64,000 bases of DNA from Coriaria nepalensis. Lineage: Eukaryota; Streptophyta; Magnoliopsida; Cucurbitales; Coriariaceae. A program made the translations under genes and the position numbers. The DNA is taken from NCBI GenBank assembly GCA_027186245.1, contig CP114483.1:1870001-1934000 (forward strand). The letters run 5' to 3'. The notes beneath the pieces are model-generated. The model searched no databases and had not been told where the DNA came from. It saw nothing but the letters and a program-made list of their open reading frames with translations. This document shows, piece by piece, positions 1 through 10,809 of the stretch (its first letter is position 1; each line of letters starts with the position of its first letter).

Positions 1-115
1 TGGTTTTGGATCCTGGTGTCCTGCAGCCATCACAAACGAATTCCCGGTTGTCTGAAATCAGTTTCAATGGATGGTTTGGATGAGTGAAGTGCCAGACTAG
101 CGGTGGCAACTCCAT
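1..115 (-). CDS. DC1 (divergent C1) domain protein, 5' end only
   Basis: The first 38 codons of a DC1-domain gene lie here on the minus strand; the rest is beyond the left edge. Translation from the ATG at 115 gives a 'HFTHPNHPLKLIS' segment followed by 'CDGC', the entry of a DC1 zinc-binding repeat (His/Cys-rich fold related to diacylglycerol-binding C1). It is very similar to the start of the fragment at 2155-2358 and more distantly to the intact gene at 3680-4654, so it is another member of a tandem cluster. DC1 proteins are plant-specific and some bind metal or act in stress and defence, but the role of this one cannot be deduced. Whether it is intact outside the window is unknown. Confidence 0.7.
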   Translation of the reverse strand, partial: MELPPLVWHFTHPNHPLKLISDNREFVCDGCRTPGSKT

Positions 116-504
116 TCTTTGTTTTGCTCTTGTTAATTATCCCCTTGTCTTACTGCATTATAAATAGGCCGTAGGAAAAAAAAAATTAAATCTTTATTAA
201 TTTGACAAATGGTAGAAATACTTCATGATCATTTCCTCCCCCCTCTGCATTACTTAAGTAACTCGTATCTATTTGCTTGTCTTCGTATGACTTGCTCAAA
301 CCAAAAACAATGTCTCGAATCTTGTTTGAACTGCGAATATGAATTGTCCTCAACTCAATAAATAAACAAATAAATGTTAGACTTTCGCTTGTTAGCTAAA
401 TCAACGTCAACGAGTTGGCTATGGCGTCATGGCGTGTGGGCTTGGCTGTTATTCAAATTAACAAATGAGGAGTGGAGAAAATGCAATGCATCTCTACTTC
501 ACTT

Positions 505-600
505 GACGTCGAGACAGCTTCGGCAACATCATGACATGGTCAATGTGGCGTAGCTGCTTTGACAGTCGTGCACAAATTGGATTACGCGTCGAAATTACGA
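505..600 (-). pseudogene. DC1 domain remnant
   Basis: On the minus strand this segment still reads, with one frameshift, LSKQL-RH-DHVMMLP, matching the 'TKLPEQLRHVVHAQHPL' stretch between the second and third DC1 repeats of the intact gene at 3680-4654. It is nearly the same as the remnant at 2750-2830, so both came from the same duplication. No start codon and no full zinc-binding repeat remain. It is a gene fragment, not a functional gene. Confidence 0.45.
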
Positions 601-1615
601 GGCTCACTAGTGTTGGAAATTTGTGTGTAATCTGTTTTTTGCCCACTGCGAATGGAAAAACAGAACACAATTTTTATGCTTGAGAAAGTTTACTGCATAA
701 TGCAGTTTTTGTAGTATTAATAGACGTTGAAACTCATGATTATTTATGCACATTCAAAACCACACTTTGTTGCTGAAACTAAAGACTGAATTATGACGAA
801 AATAACCTACTACAAGGACTAACTAAATTTTGGCAAAAGCAAATGAGAAAACATGCACTAAAGCATGTTTATGGCAACAAAAGCACACTGCCATTGACAC
901 TGTCAAAACTTGCGCAAGTGCGTCTTAAACTTGCTTGAACTGAAAGATAGCCAAAAGAATACAAATTTACCGACTGACTTGAGCTTGAATAACCAAAATA
1001 AACGGCCAATTAGATCAGGGCATAACTTTCTCATGTTTGATCCGATTGTCCTCAAACAAATTCACACAAGTTTGTTTTGAGGAGATCTAACTGCCATATT
1101 GGAGTCAATACACTTTTAAGTTGTTCTTCAAAAAGTCAACCCTAAGAATTTAAATGATGATTTTAGGGAGTTGATGAAAACAATCAGGTTCTAACAACTA
1201 AGTAGTAAAGCCTGTCTATAGAGTTACGCCTACTGTTGATGTTAAGAGTTTCTTTTGATGCCAAGTGTTGCTCTTGTTAGGTACTTTGATAGTCTTTCAG
1301 TGTTTTAAGAAAGTTATAACTGTTAGTACTGTTCGTCGTACTTAATGTCCATTTTTCCAGCAACTCAAGTGTTCTTCAGTTTTCCTATTTTCACTCTCTC
1401 AAGCCCTAATTCTTACATCCATTAGCTAGACTTGTGGTCTTGAGGAAATGTGTATGCTACATTGATTGAAGTTTCATAGGGTTTTGTTTAACTATTAAGC
1501 ATCTTTAATAATTTGATTCAATAGAACAGGATTTTGGTCTAAAGATCTTTGATACAAGAACTCGAATTATTCTCTCGTCTCTTTCTCCATTGCTCACGTT
1601 TTCATTTTACATATG

Positions 1616-2141
1616 GCATAAAGGGTTGAACAACCCATCCGACTTGATCGGGTATCGGTCGGATCAGATTACATAATGCTTCGGATTGACAGGATCGAAT
1701 CAAAATGGTCCGGATGGTTGTCAGATTACCAATCCAACTCCGATCCAACTTTCTTTTTTTTTTTTAAGGTTCATTTTATTTTTGTATTTAGTGGATAGTA
1801 TTAAATATAGGAAATTTAAAAAAAAAGTATGAAGTAATAAATATAATTAATGGAGAATTGATTTTTTTTTTAAATAAAAAATTATTTTTAGAAATAATTA
1901 ACGTAAAAGTCAAAAGTCAATATTCATTTCAGAAAAATTAATAAAAAATTAATTAAATAAAATACTTGAAATGAAAGAAACTTTATTCATTGATAACCAA
2001 TTAAATTATATTTTAATATTTTTTTTTATAATTAAAAGAAAAAACCTGTCATATTCAGTGGGATGGGGACCTAATCTTGATCGAATCAATCCGATTCAAC
2101 CAAATAACTACCTATCCGGGTCGGGTCCATTTTATTCAACG
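1616..2141. mobile_element. Possible non-autonomous DNA transposon (MITE-like)
   Basis: The interval is bounded on both sides by the 6-bp word CATATG (1610-1615 and 2142-2147). Its ends are loosely inverted: GTTGAACAA near the left end, and GTTGAATAA on the opposite strand at the right end, followed on both sides by GC-rich 'ccga/gggtcgg' blocks, with a very AT-rich core. It has no coding capacity. The right border lies just beyond the point where the DC1 fragment at 2155-2358 loses its reading frame. The terminal match is imperfect and CATATG is a palindrome that can recur by chance, so this is tentative. Confidence 0.25.
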
Positions 2142-2154
2142 CATATGTCTTTCT

Positions 2155-2358
2155 TCAGAAATAAGCACTGAAATTACTGGTGAGTGGACCGGTGGCACAA
2201 CACTTGTGGAGATCAAAATCACAGTCGATGCGGCAGCGGTATCTGGTTTTGGACCCTGGAGTTTTGCAGCCATCACAGGTGAATTCTAGGTCGTCTGAAA
2301 TCAGTTTCAATGGATGGTTTGGAAAAGTGAAGTGGTGGACCTGTGGTGCTGACTCCAT
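2155..2358 (-). pseudogene. Truncated DC1 domain gene
   Basis: A 67-codon reading frame from the ATG at 2358 encodes one DC1 repeat: HFTFPNHPLKLIS, CDGC, a degraded 'YRC..CDFDLH', then KCCATGP. The intact neighbour has 324 codons and three repeats, so about 80% is missing. Similarity stops near 2160, a few bases from the edge of a possible inserted element (1616-2141). A short transcript could be made, but a single-repeat peptide of this size is unlikely to be a normal member of the family. The 5' part and upstream region are duplicated at 1-115 and beyond. Confidence 0.6.
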
Positions 2359-2749
2359 TCTTTCTATTATACCTTGTTAACTTTGTCCCTGTCTCACTGC
2401 AATACAAACAGGCCTTTTATTTTATATGACAAACATTACAAGACTTGATGATCATTTAACTTCCTCCTCCCTTCCACAATCTTTGGAATTCAACGCCTGT
2501 TTGATGTTGGAAGTATGATGTCATCTAATGTATTATGTTGTTGAATCTTTATATATAGAACTAGGAATATGAATTATGAATTATGCTCTCAACTCAAAAT
2601 ATAGATAAATAAGGGTTGAGACTTTCGGTTATTACCTGAGTGTTAGCTATGGCGTGTGGGCTTTGCTTGTTTTTCCCAAATTAACAAATATGCAGAGGAT
2701 ATTGTGCATTGTATCTCTACTTCTTCACTTGAGGTCAAGACGACCTCGG

Positions 2750-2830
2750 CAACATCATGACGTGGTCAAGGTGGCGTAACTGCTTTGATAATTGTGCACA
2801 AATTGGTATCTGCATTTTGTCTTGTACATT
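2750..2830 (-). pseudogene. DC1 domain remnant
   Basis: In one open minus-strand frame this encodes ICAQLSKQLRHLDHV, aligning with 'VCTKLPEQLRHVVH' of the intact DC1 gene at 3680-4654 (end of the second repeat). Flanking codons no longer look like DC1. It is a partial copy, duplicated with its surroundings at 505-600. Confidence 0.5.
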
Positions 2831-2893
2831 AGTTGTATGTTTGAAACCAATTTTAACGGATGGTTTGTACTTTGTATGGGCAAAGTGGTGCAT

Positions 2894-2957
2894 AAGGATG
2901 CATTTTTTATGTACAATTAAGGATGCATTTTTTATGTACAATTAAGGATGCATTTTT
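2894..2957. repeat. 25-bp tandem repeat, about 2.6 copies
   Basis: The unit runs 2894-2918, is repeated exactly at 2919-2943, and a 14-base partial third copy follows at 2944-2957. It lies in the DC1 intergenic region. Confidence 0.9.
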
Positions 2958-3679
2958 GGTTGACTTGACAAATTTTAAACACCACTCCTTTCTTAAAGAC
3001 AATTGGCATTTACTTGAATTAAACTATGAGATTTTTTTAATTATTAAGATGGTTTCTTCAATTAAGTTATAAGGATCGTTGAATGTATTGTATATGAGTG
3101 CCATCGGAGGGTCAGGCGGTTTTAGGCCCGGAAAATAAACATCGTAATTCCAATGAATAATCGTTCATAAATGACTCGGTTCGGGTTTTTTTTTTTTTTT
3201 TTTCATTATTATTATTATTGTTGTTGTTCTAGATATAGTTATGATGGAGAAAAATAGGAACATTTTTTATAGGCATTAAAACTTAAATAGGTGTGGCCTG
3301 AAAAATCGAGCTGGCTTAACCGCTACAAAGGTCGGTTCGGGCTGTTCGTTTTATACCCATGTGTAGGTTTTCCGGGCGGTTCGAAAAGTCGGTTTCGGGC
3401 AGATGTTTCGGCGGAGGGGTAATTTTGTGCTTGTATTTTCCTATTTTGGATCTGATTCAATCCATAATAATGATCTTTTTAACTTATGATTACTAACAAA
3501 ACAATATCTTCGCCATTAACTGTGCTAGAAAAATCCATACACAGACTAAGAACAAAGTTAGATTATTGCAAAGCTAAAATCAATAAAAGAAATCATGGAT
3601 CATAGCGTTAACAAATAATCAAACACTGACACGCCCCAAAGAAAACAGAGAAATCAATTCATTTGCCCCACAACAATTC

Positions 3680-4654
3680 TCAGGACATTAAAGAAGAGAA
3701 ATCCACCCCGAACAGAGCCTGAGTTAGCGCTCCAACAGCTATCTTCCCGACCATTGCAAACATGAACTTCTTGATCTTTGCACTACCATTACTATTACCA
3801 CTATTCGTTGAACTGAAACTGCCGCCTTGACCTTGATCCAGCACGAATTTTTCATTGAATTGAGGGGGACGAAACTGGTAAAAATTATTAAGAGGAACGT
3901 GATCATGTCCAGCATGATGCTGATAATTGTATTGATTAGGGACCTGTCCAACAGGTATCCCCTCAGCACAATAACCGCCAGGAACAAATTGCTGAGGTGG
4001 CGGATTTGCCATTGGTACATGGCGTGAGGTAGATGTAGGTGGTGACTGCCAGCTGTGAGGCGGCGTACTTGGTGGTTGATGTATGGGACACGGTACGGCT
4101 GATGGAGGAGGTGGAATCACGTTGTGATCCGGTACTACTTCTAAAACACAGTCAATATGGATGTAAACTTTGCAGGTATCACAGCCGAAGCTCCACGAAG
4201 AGCATAGAGTGGTGCACACAGCGCACCAGCCAGATGCAATTCGCTTCTGGAGCCTCAAGGGATGCTGGGCGTGGACGACATGTCGCAGCTGCTCGGGCAA
4301 CTTGGTACAGACAGGGTGTATGTCAAAGTCACAGGCTTTGCACCGATAGAAATATCCTTCGATGGAGTCGAGACACAGGTCGCAGAGGCGTTCGTTCTGT
4401 CGAACGGCTTCTGGTGTGCGGCGGACCAGGCTGAGCTGGTGCGGAGGGTGCATGAAGGAAGACAGGGCGGGTGGACACGTGGCGCAGCAGTCGTGGAGAA
4501 AAATGTTGCACTTGTCGCATCGATATCCGGTGTCGGAGCCTGGGGTTTTGCAGACATGACAGACGTATTCTTGATAAATGGCCGAAAATAGTTTTAGTGG
4601 ATGGTCTGGATGTATGAAGCTCTGAGTAATTATGGGTGCTAATCGGGAGCCCAT
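3680..4654 (-). CDS. DC1 domain protein (three repeats, Pro/His-rich C-terminus)
   Basis: Single-exon gene of 324 codons. Residues about 12-60, 66-117 and 123-170 form three DC1 repeats, each with the His-Pro-Leu entry followed by paired CxxC and HxxC zinc ligands (for example CHVC, CDKC, CDLC, CKACDFDIHPVC, CDTCKVYIHIDC). Residues about 175-290 are low-complexity, rich in Pro, His, Gln and Ser; the last 35 residues (KIKKFMFAMVGKIAVGAL...) form a basic-hydrophobic tail. DC1 proteins are a large plant-only family with zinc-stabilised folds; several respond to stress, but substrate and partner are unknown. It is the only intact member of a local cluster whose other copies are fragmentary. The start at 4654 is the first ATG and begins directly before the first repeat, as in the two 5' fragments to the left. 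Confidence 0.9.
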   Translation of the reverse strand: MGSRLAPIITQSFIHPDHPLKLFSAIYQEYVCHVCKTPGSDTGYRCDKCNIFLHDCCATCPPALSSFMHPPHQLSLVRRTPEAVRQNERLCDLCLDSIEGYFYRCKACDFDIHPVCTKLPEQLRHVVHAQHPLRLQKRIASGWCAVCTTLCSSWSFGCDTCKVYIHIDCVLEVVPDHNVIPPPPSAVPCPIHQPPSTPPHSWQSPPTSTSRHVPMANPPPQQFVPGGYCAEGIPVGQVPNQYNYQHHAGHDHVPLNNFYQFRPPQFNEKFVLDQGQGGSFSSTNSGNSNGSAKIKKFMFAMVGKIAVGALTQALFGVDFSSLMS

Positions 4655-5780
4655 GTTTGATTCTGTCTTAAATATGTTCTTACCCAGCTCCTTGAAGCTA
4701 GTAGAAACCCTTTGGTTGAAGGAAGGAAGATAATCATTTGAAGAACTCCTACATGATATTAAAAAGAATGCATGACTCCCTCTTCCTCACACCTTCTTGC
4801 AAGTTGCAACGCTGAGTGGGTTGACTTGCGCAAAGAGAGAAAGACTTTGGAAATATCACAGCACTTGATTGTCGGCGGCTCGATTGGTATTTTGATTTTG
4901 ATTTTGATTTTTTTCCTAATTAAGAAGTCCCATGTAATAAATAATAGTCTTAAAACTTTAAAAAGTTATTAATTTAATAAATTATTAAAAATTATTAATT
5001 CATTAATATTTTACTACCCATATCTAATATGTAACTATTATATAGATGATCAGTAACAAAAGATTGATTTACCTAATTACGAGTATAAGAAATGGAAGTC
5101 AACTTTGAAGTTTGAAGTGATCATGAATCATGCACAATCATGTTCTCCAAACTTGACTCTTATTTTGGCTCATCAGTTGATTAAGCAGATACTGCTTCTT
5201 TGGACATAATAATAATAATAATAATAATAATTAATTAAAGTTTGTAATTGCCATATAGCTAGTTAAGAAATAAAGAGAAAATAAAATTCATATGACTTTA
5301 CCGTACAGGAAACAAAATGGCATGCCAAGAACGCAAACACAGTTTGCGGGAAGAAGATTTATGGAAATAGGATTGTCTGATTGAACCGGTGGAGGGGAAA
5401 TGATATGTCGCAGCCAATTAACTGCAGTCGCTGCATGCCATTCTGATCGTGAGCGACTATAGAACTGTAGTCTTTACAGATTAATAGCAAAGTAAAATTT
5501 TCAAACAGGCACCAGCTCCGGCCCCACGGAGCGCATCGATCATATCCCCTGGCAGTGACGTTCCCCCTCAATCCATAGCAGGCTATAGCGAAACCCCAGA
5601 AAACGATCTGTAGTATATGCCAGTAAAGAGAAACACAAGTGAAGCAGAACTCAAATCCCATGGGGGAAGAAAACGACTCCGTCCTGCAGATAATGTTTTT
5701 CGAGCGGCAATTAGACATACATTTAAAACTTCTACAGAAGTCAAAAAGAAAAATAGAACGAAATGTATTTTTAAAAGAAA
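4655..5780. other. Upstream region of DC1 gene; no gene seen
   Basis: AT-rich spacer. Contains a TAA/ATA triplet microsatellite at about 5207-5231. No coding region recognised. Confidence 0.6.
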
Positions 5781-5854
5781 TGTCTGAGCCCGGGTTCGAA
5801 CCGGGGACCTCTAGTGTGTGAGACTAGCGTGATAACCAACTACACCACCCAGAC
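5781..5854 (-). tRNA. tRNA-Val (anticodon CAC)
   Basis: Minus-strand cloverleaf of 74 nt, intronless. The acceptor stem GTCTGGG pairs with CTCAGAC (one G-T wobble), discriminator A. The anticodon arm is CTAGT-CTCACAC-ACTAG with CAC in the centre, the T-arm is CCCCGGTTCGAACCCGGG, and the D-arm contains GTAGTTGGTTATCAC. All stems pair, so it looks functional. It would decode GUG valine codons. Confidence 0.93.
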
Positions 5855-8362
5855 TTACGTAGATACGAATTGATATCTATCTAATTCACAAGATCTCACT
5901 AATGTAAGATAATATATTTTATTATTTTGTTTAATAAATTTATAAACCCATCCATAATAATATCGCCTTTTTTGTGTTATTTAAAAGAGATTTTAATTTG
6001 TTTCCAACAGTCGAAGTGTAGAACTAAAGGTAGATTCATTAGAAGATTAATCAACATCACATCTTTTGTCTTGTCGTCATATATATTATTATAATAGAGA
6101 GGAGATATAGTTAAAAACCATAAGTGATGGATGGGGGTATATATGGAAAGATCCACATTACCGACATGAGTTAAATATTAACCTAAATCGTATTAATCAC
6201 AAATATTGTGGATTATAGACCGATTTAAGTTAGGGTACAAGTTTTTCTATATTTTTTATTTTTATGTAAATTTTATATAGTTTTACCCCTAATTTACTAA
6301 ATTAATTAATTTCTTTTTCTTTTTAAATATTATAATCTAAATTCCATTTTATTATAAAAATATAAAAATATATTTAATTTCTTCATTTTAAATTTTTAAA
6401 TTTTATAATCAAGTATAAAATTCGCATATATATATATATACACACACACTATATATTACATATTTATTATTTATATATTTTAAAAAATGTTGATAATATA
6501 CACTTACTGTCTGGTTTTGCTCTATGACTCCAATTAATCTTTTAACTTTACCGTATGTCTGCCCCGACTACACCAAAATCCTAGATCCGCTTCCCGACTG
6601 GATTAATTGTAAAACTAGATAGAGAATCAATCAATTACACGAGAGATTTATCACATACTCTCATCTAGTATATCAGAAGAGCAAAGCTATCTATTAAAAG
6701 TTTCATCAGCACATGCAGCTGATCTGTGTATGATATATGTATATATATATATATATGAGTAGCGGTTAGATTAAGATAGAGAGAAAAGAGTAACAAAATA
6801 TTGTATTGAGAATGAGGAAGAGGTAATCTACATCCCAAGGACTAGAAAGCACAAAGTTATGATCTAAACCTCAGGATGCAGATTACCCGATCCTGACCCA
6901 ATACTCATTTATATGTGAAACTCGATCAAACTGAAATAGAGAGAGAACTACTGTATGGATACAGCTTGAAGCTTCCATGCATGATAATCAGTATTTATAA
7001 TGGTTTTCAAATAAAGTTTAACAGATTAACATTTATTTAAAAATTCAAATATCCGCAGAGAATAATACCATATTATATGTGTGTGTAATCTAAAAAGAAG
7101 AAGTGGGAAAAGTATATGTAAAAGGGGTCATGATGAATAAGGTTCTCTTGGTGCTCTATACCCAGAATCGGAGAATCGCCTGTTTATTTGTTCTGTTCTT
7201 TGTCTAACCAATTAGTGTTATGGCTTGAAGCCTTTTCTTTTTCTCTGTAGACAATGATTGTTCTTCCTTGACTGCTTTTTTCTTCTGTTCATGGGGATCA
7301 CAGATCTCCTCCTCCTACTAATTGTCTGGTCTAATTTAAAACTTACATCATCAAATAATTAATTGTCGATAAGGACGACATGTTTTTTTAGAGTGCTTCA
7401 AGATTACGTCTGTAAGTGAAAGAATCATCAACTTTATTCATATTATCAGTTTAATGCTTTGGGTTGCCAGCATTTCTCTACATGCACCAGATACTTATCA
7501 GATGTAAACGACTCCGTTTTCTGAAACCTCAATGAAGGCAGGCCTATTGAGCTGGATGCCTGGATGGATGATGGAATAGACTAATAAAGGCCCATTTTAG
7601 AAGAGATTCGTAAGAACAAAAGAGGAGATGGAGAAACAAAAGGGAAACAAAAATAGTTAGTTACACGGGGGATGAAGATTCTGAGTCACCGATTTTAGTA
7701 AATTTACCGGAAAGACAATGATCACATTGATTAAAGTAACGATTTTTTGATTACCATGCAAAGATATATATAAATAAAGATGTAAAAAGCAAAGCGTCCA
7801 CCTTTAATGCCCACTTGTATCCGTAAATATCGATCGCTTATTATTAGCTTTACAGAAAAGATAAAAAATTAAAATTAAAAAAGAAAGCACAAAATGGGTT
7901 GGCCATCAACCCTACTTTGACCATCAACATAATTGAGTCCATGCAAAAAGCAATCGGATTTGCTTTTCAATTTACCCTACTTCACACTGGTAGTTCAGAA
8001 AGAGCCGCTCGATCTGATCAAATAATGGTAAGAGTTAAAGATAGAAAGCTTTACATTGAAAATAAGAAAACTCACTGCCAAAGAATATGTACGATGCAAC
8101 TGTTCTACACGCATAGAGATTATACCGGATCATCGACCAAGTTCAAGGGACCAAACGCACATCCAAACCATAGAAATTGCTGCTTACAATTTCCTTTCTT
8201 TTTTTAGTACAATCTTCACGATGCTTCTGCATCGATAGGTTGTATAACTTGTAAAGGCATTGACATAACTTAACACTGACAAGTACAAAACAAGGTGATA
8301 GAAGAATCCAACAAGGGATGTCAGTCGTATAATATAAATATATTAATCATATAATCTTTTTT
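5855..8362. other. Gene-poor spacer 3' of BLH9-like gene
   Basis: AT-rich DNA with TA-type microsatellites near 6425-6440 and 6736-6757. The last few hundred bases should include the 3' UTR of the homeobox gene. No coding region recognised. Confidence 0.6.
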
Positions 8363-10809
8363 TCAGCCCACGAAATCATGCAAAAGCTGCCCTCCAATCA
8401 CATCCCTTCCAAAATGACGATTGTGTGCCTCATGAAAACCGCTCATTACTACGTATCCTTCCCTATCGACAACCTCATGAAGCCCTAATCCATAACCTTG
8501 ACCACCTATCCCGTTAATGTTCTGCTGAAGACCTAATGTTAAGGAGACGCCTCCATTTGATCCCGGGGCCATGCTCGCATGAGGAAAATTGCTGTAAGAT
8601 AGGTTCTGCATTTCGTCATTGGCCGTGGTAATAATATTGTAATTAGTAAGTTCATTTCTATTGCGTTTTGAAGTAAGGGCACATGGCTGAGTTGATGTGG
8701 ACGGGTTCTGATCAGATGCAAGGGATGAGCTTGTCCGGTTGGCGTTTTGTCCGTCGCTTTGCAATGCTTTTTGGGACTGTCTTGTTTCGAGCATGTGTAT
8801 TTCTTCCACCATAGGCTTCCAAAGCCTCACTCTCGCATTGATGAACCAATTAGATACCTGGCTCATAAGTAAAATTTAATGTCATGACGTGTAAATAATC
8901 GCATCATGCGAAAATGAAGATTGTAAATAATTTTTCTTGGCACATGCAACTTTATACCTGACTCCGTGACAGACCAGTTTGTTTTGCCAGCATTAGCTTG
9001 TCTGAATCTGTAGGGTAGCTGTCAAACAAAACAGACAAACATTAATGAAAATTTGAAGGACAGATAATACTTGATCAGTTATCAATATGATCCAAATTTA
9101 ATAGATGATTGGATGTACTTACGGATGAAGGAAATGCTCGAATAACCATGCCCTGAGAACATTTACGGCACGCTCGGGAAGGCCCCTTTGGGGACGCCAA
9201 ACGGATTGGTTGTCTAAGAATAATCCTGAGTTGTGAGTAGATCTTTGGGAATAACTATGACTATTAGCGGTCTTATTGGTGAACTGATGCTGGTCTGTGA
9301 TTGCATTTTTCAAGTACCTAAAGTGCTTTGACATGGATTTCATAGCTAAGGTAACATATGGAGCCGCATTCCCTAGCCCGGGAACACATTCAAATGAAGC
9401 TACCACAGCCTGCATTTGTTGAAAATACTGCTTGTATCTTCTGCAAACCTATAGTTAATAGGAACAGTCAATATATTGAAATTTAAAATGGATGCAAGGG
9501 CAATTATGATTTAACTACGCTACTCACTCAAAGTGTACATGTATGTCAATTCTTTTATCCAAGGAGCTCATGACGCCTTTGATCTAACGAATTAAGAAGT
9601 CCCATTCCACACAGACCAATCGAATGGAGACAGGCATCTGCTCATATGTGTTCCTTTAAACTTGGAATACAATTATAAATGCTTAAACGCTTTTCGAGAG
9701 TATAATTCTTTTTTTACTGGTCCTTCAATCACTTTAATGTACATTACCCCTTAAACTCGGTGACAACTAAGAGAAGTATCGATCACATCTTAGAACTCAT
9801 TCTATTCCATGCTTGTTCAAACACTTTACAAGGAACAATATTAGTGCATAAATTCCTTTCAACACAGTTTTCCAAAGGACTAATTGGCAATCAAGAAATC
9901 TTTTCAGTTCAGATTAATATCTAATAAGTAGAGCTGATCAGTGGGCCATAAACACAATTACTACATGAACGAATTTCTATATAGCTAATTAAGTGCGTGT
10001 TGAGCAAACCTACTGCAGGAAAGGAAAAAAAGCTAGTCTAGATATGATACCTCATCAAGCATGGAGATTAGCCTAGACTTCTTTCTCCCACCTTCACCTT
10101 GATCACCACCTCCATCGCCAGAGTGACAGTCATAAGACGACGAATAATCCGTTAAACCTGAATCGGCCACTATTTTCTCATCGACATGAATTGATCCCTG
10201 ACCCTCAACTTCACAGAACTCCTCCAAGAGCTGCTGGACAGGCTTTAAAAACCTGGAAGCCTTCAAAATTGAAGTGTAACCTGTAAAAGGCCCTAGAGGA
10301 ACTGATGAGCCGGCCGGCCTGCAGGACTCAGCATTATAAATAGAACCTGACGGCCCATATCTTTGAAGATTGGGCTCCTCTAATGGCCGAGACGAAAGTG
10401 ACAGTGACAACGGTTCTGGCAGCTTATTAAACACCATCATCTCGTTTAAATCTCTAAGGGTCTGAAGGTTTTCTGGAGGGTAATTTAGGAATGGGTTGCT
10501 GTTAATAGGTAAGTTAGTAGGCGATTGGTGATGATCATCATGATCCATCATAATGCAGTTTCCAGGAAAACCCATGAAATGGTTTATTGCTGACCTTTCT
10601 TCTTTGATAACACAATTGTTACCAGCTGCTGATGGGATAAGAGAGGGATCAAACAAAGGGAACGAACCTGATGAACTCATGTTATGAAAATTATAATTAG
10701 GTATGGCGCCGGGTTCTTCCACCTGCAGGGCGGAGAGAACTCTGAGCTTATCTCTTCTACTTCTTTGTGGGATATGATCATAGGCCTGGTGATCATAACC
10801 CTCCGCCAT
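8363..10809 (-). CDS. BLH9: BEL1-like TALE homeodomain protein, BLH9/RPL (PENNYWISE) type
   Basis: Four exons: 10051-10809, 9123-9448, 8958-9018 and 8363-8857, all GT-AG, giving 546 residues. The N-terminus carries the SRRDKLR motif, then PLSLSLSS (133-140), the SKY region ([14 protein letters not shown], ~178-201), the BELL domain (~240-320), a TALE homeodomain (~337-399, with [16 protein letters not shown] and the three-residue PYP loop), a C-terminal VSLTLGL (ZIBEL) motif and an FGRD..GG..LHDFVG end. This start, SKY box and C-terminus match Arabidopsis BLH9 (BELLRINGER/REPLUMLESS/PENNYWISE); the paralog BLH8 (POUND-FOOLISH) is the alternative. Such proteins act in the nucleus as heterodimers with KNOX proteins such as STM and BP, controlling meristem maintenance, phyllotaxis, flowering and fruit replum. 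A CT-rich run at 10920-10934 lies just upstream. Its relatives' neighbours (SIS and RopGEF7 in Arabidopsis) are also in this window. Confidence 0.93.

Larger units (their letters stand above)
116..2154. other. Intergenic, duplicated DC1 flank plus AT-rich DNA
   Basis: No intact gene seen. Bases of about 120-600 resemble 2360-2810 (same 'ggcgtgtgggctt' and 'gcaacatcatgac' blocks in the same order), showing that the upstream region of the DC1 genes was duplicated with them. The stretch 600-1600 shows nothing recognisable. 1616-2141 may be a small transposable element, listed separately. Confidence 0.6.
2359..3679. other. Intergenic between DC1 copies
   Basis: Contains the DC1 remnant at 2750-2830, the short tandem repeat at 2894-2957, a poly-T run near 3187-3205 followed by ATT/GTT triplets, and the 3' flank of the intact DC1 gene. 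No other gene seen. Confidence 0.6.

Noticed and set aside
4039..4591. Open frames on the plus strand opposite the DC1 gene
   Set aside because: They are antisense shadows of the intact minus-strand DC1 coding sequence and show no domain.
7899..8238. Open frames downstream of the homeobox gene
   Set aside because: They overlap the probable 3' flank of BLH9 and show no conserved sequence.
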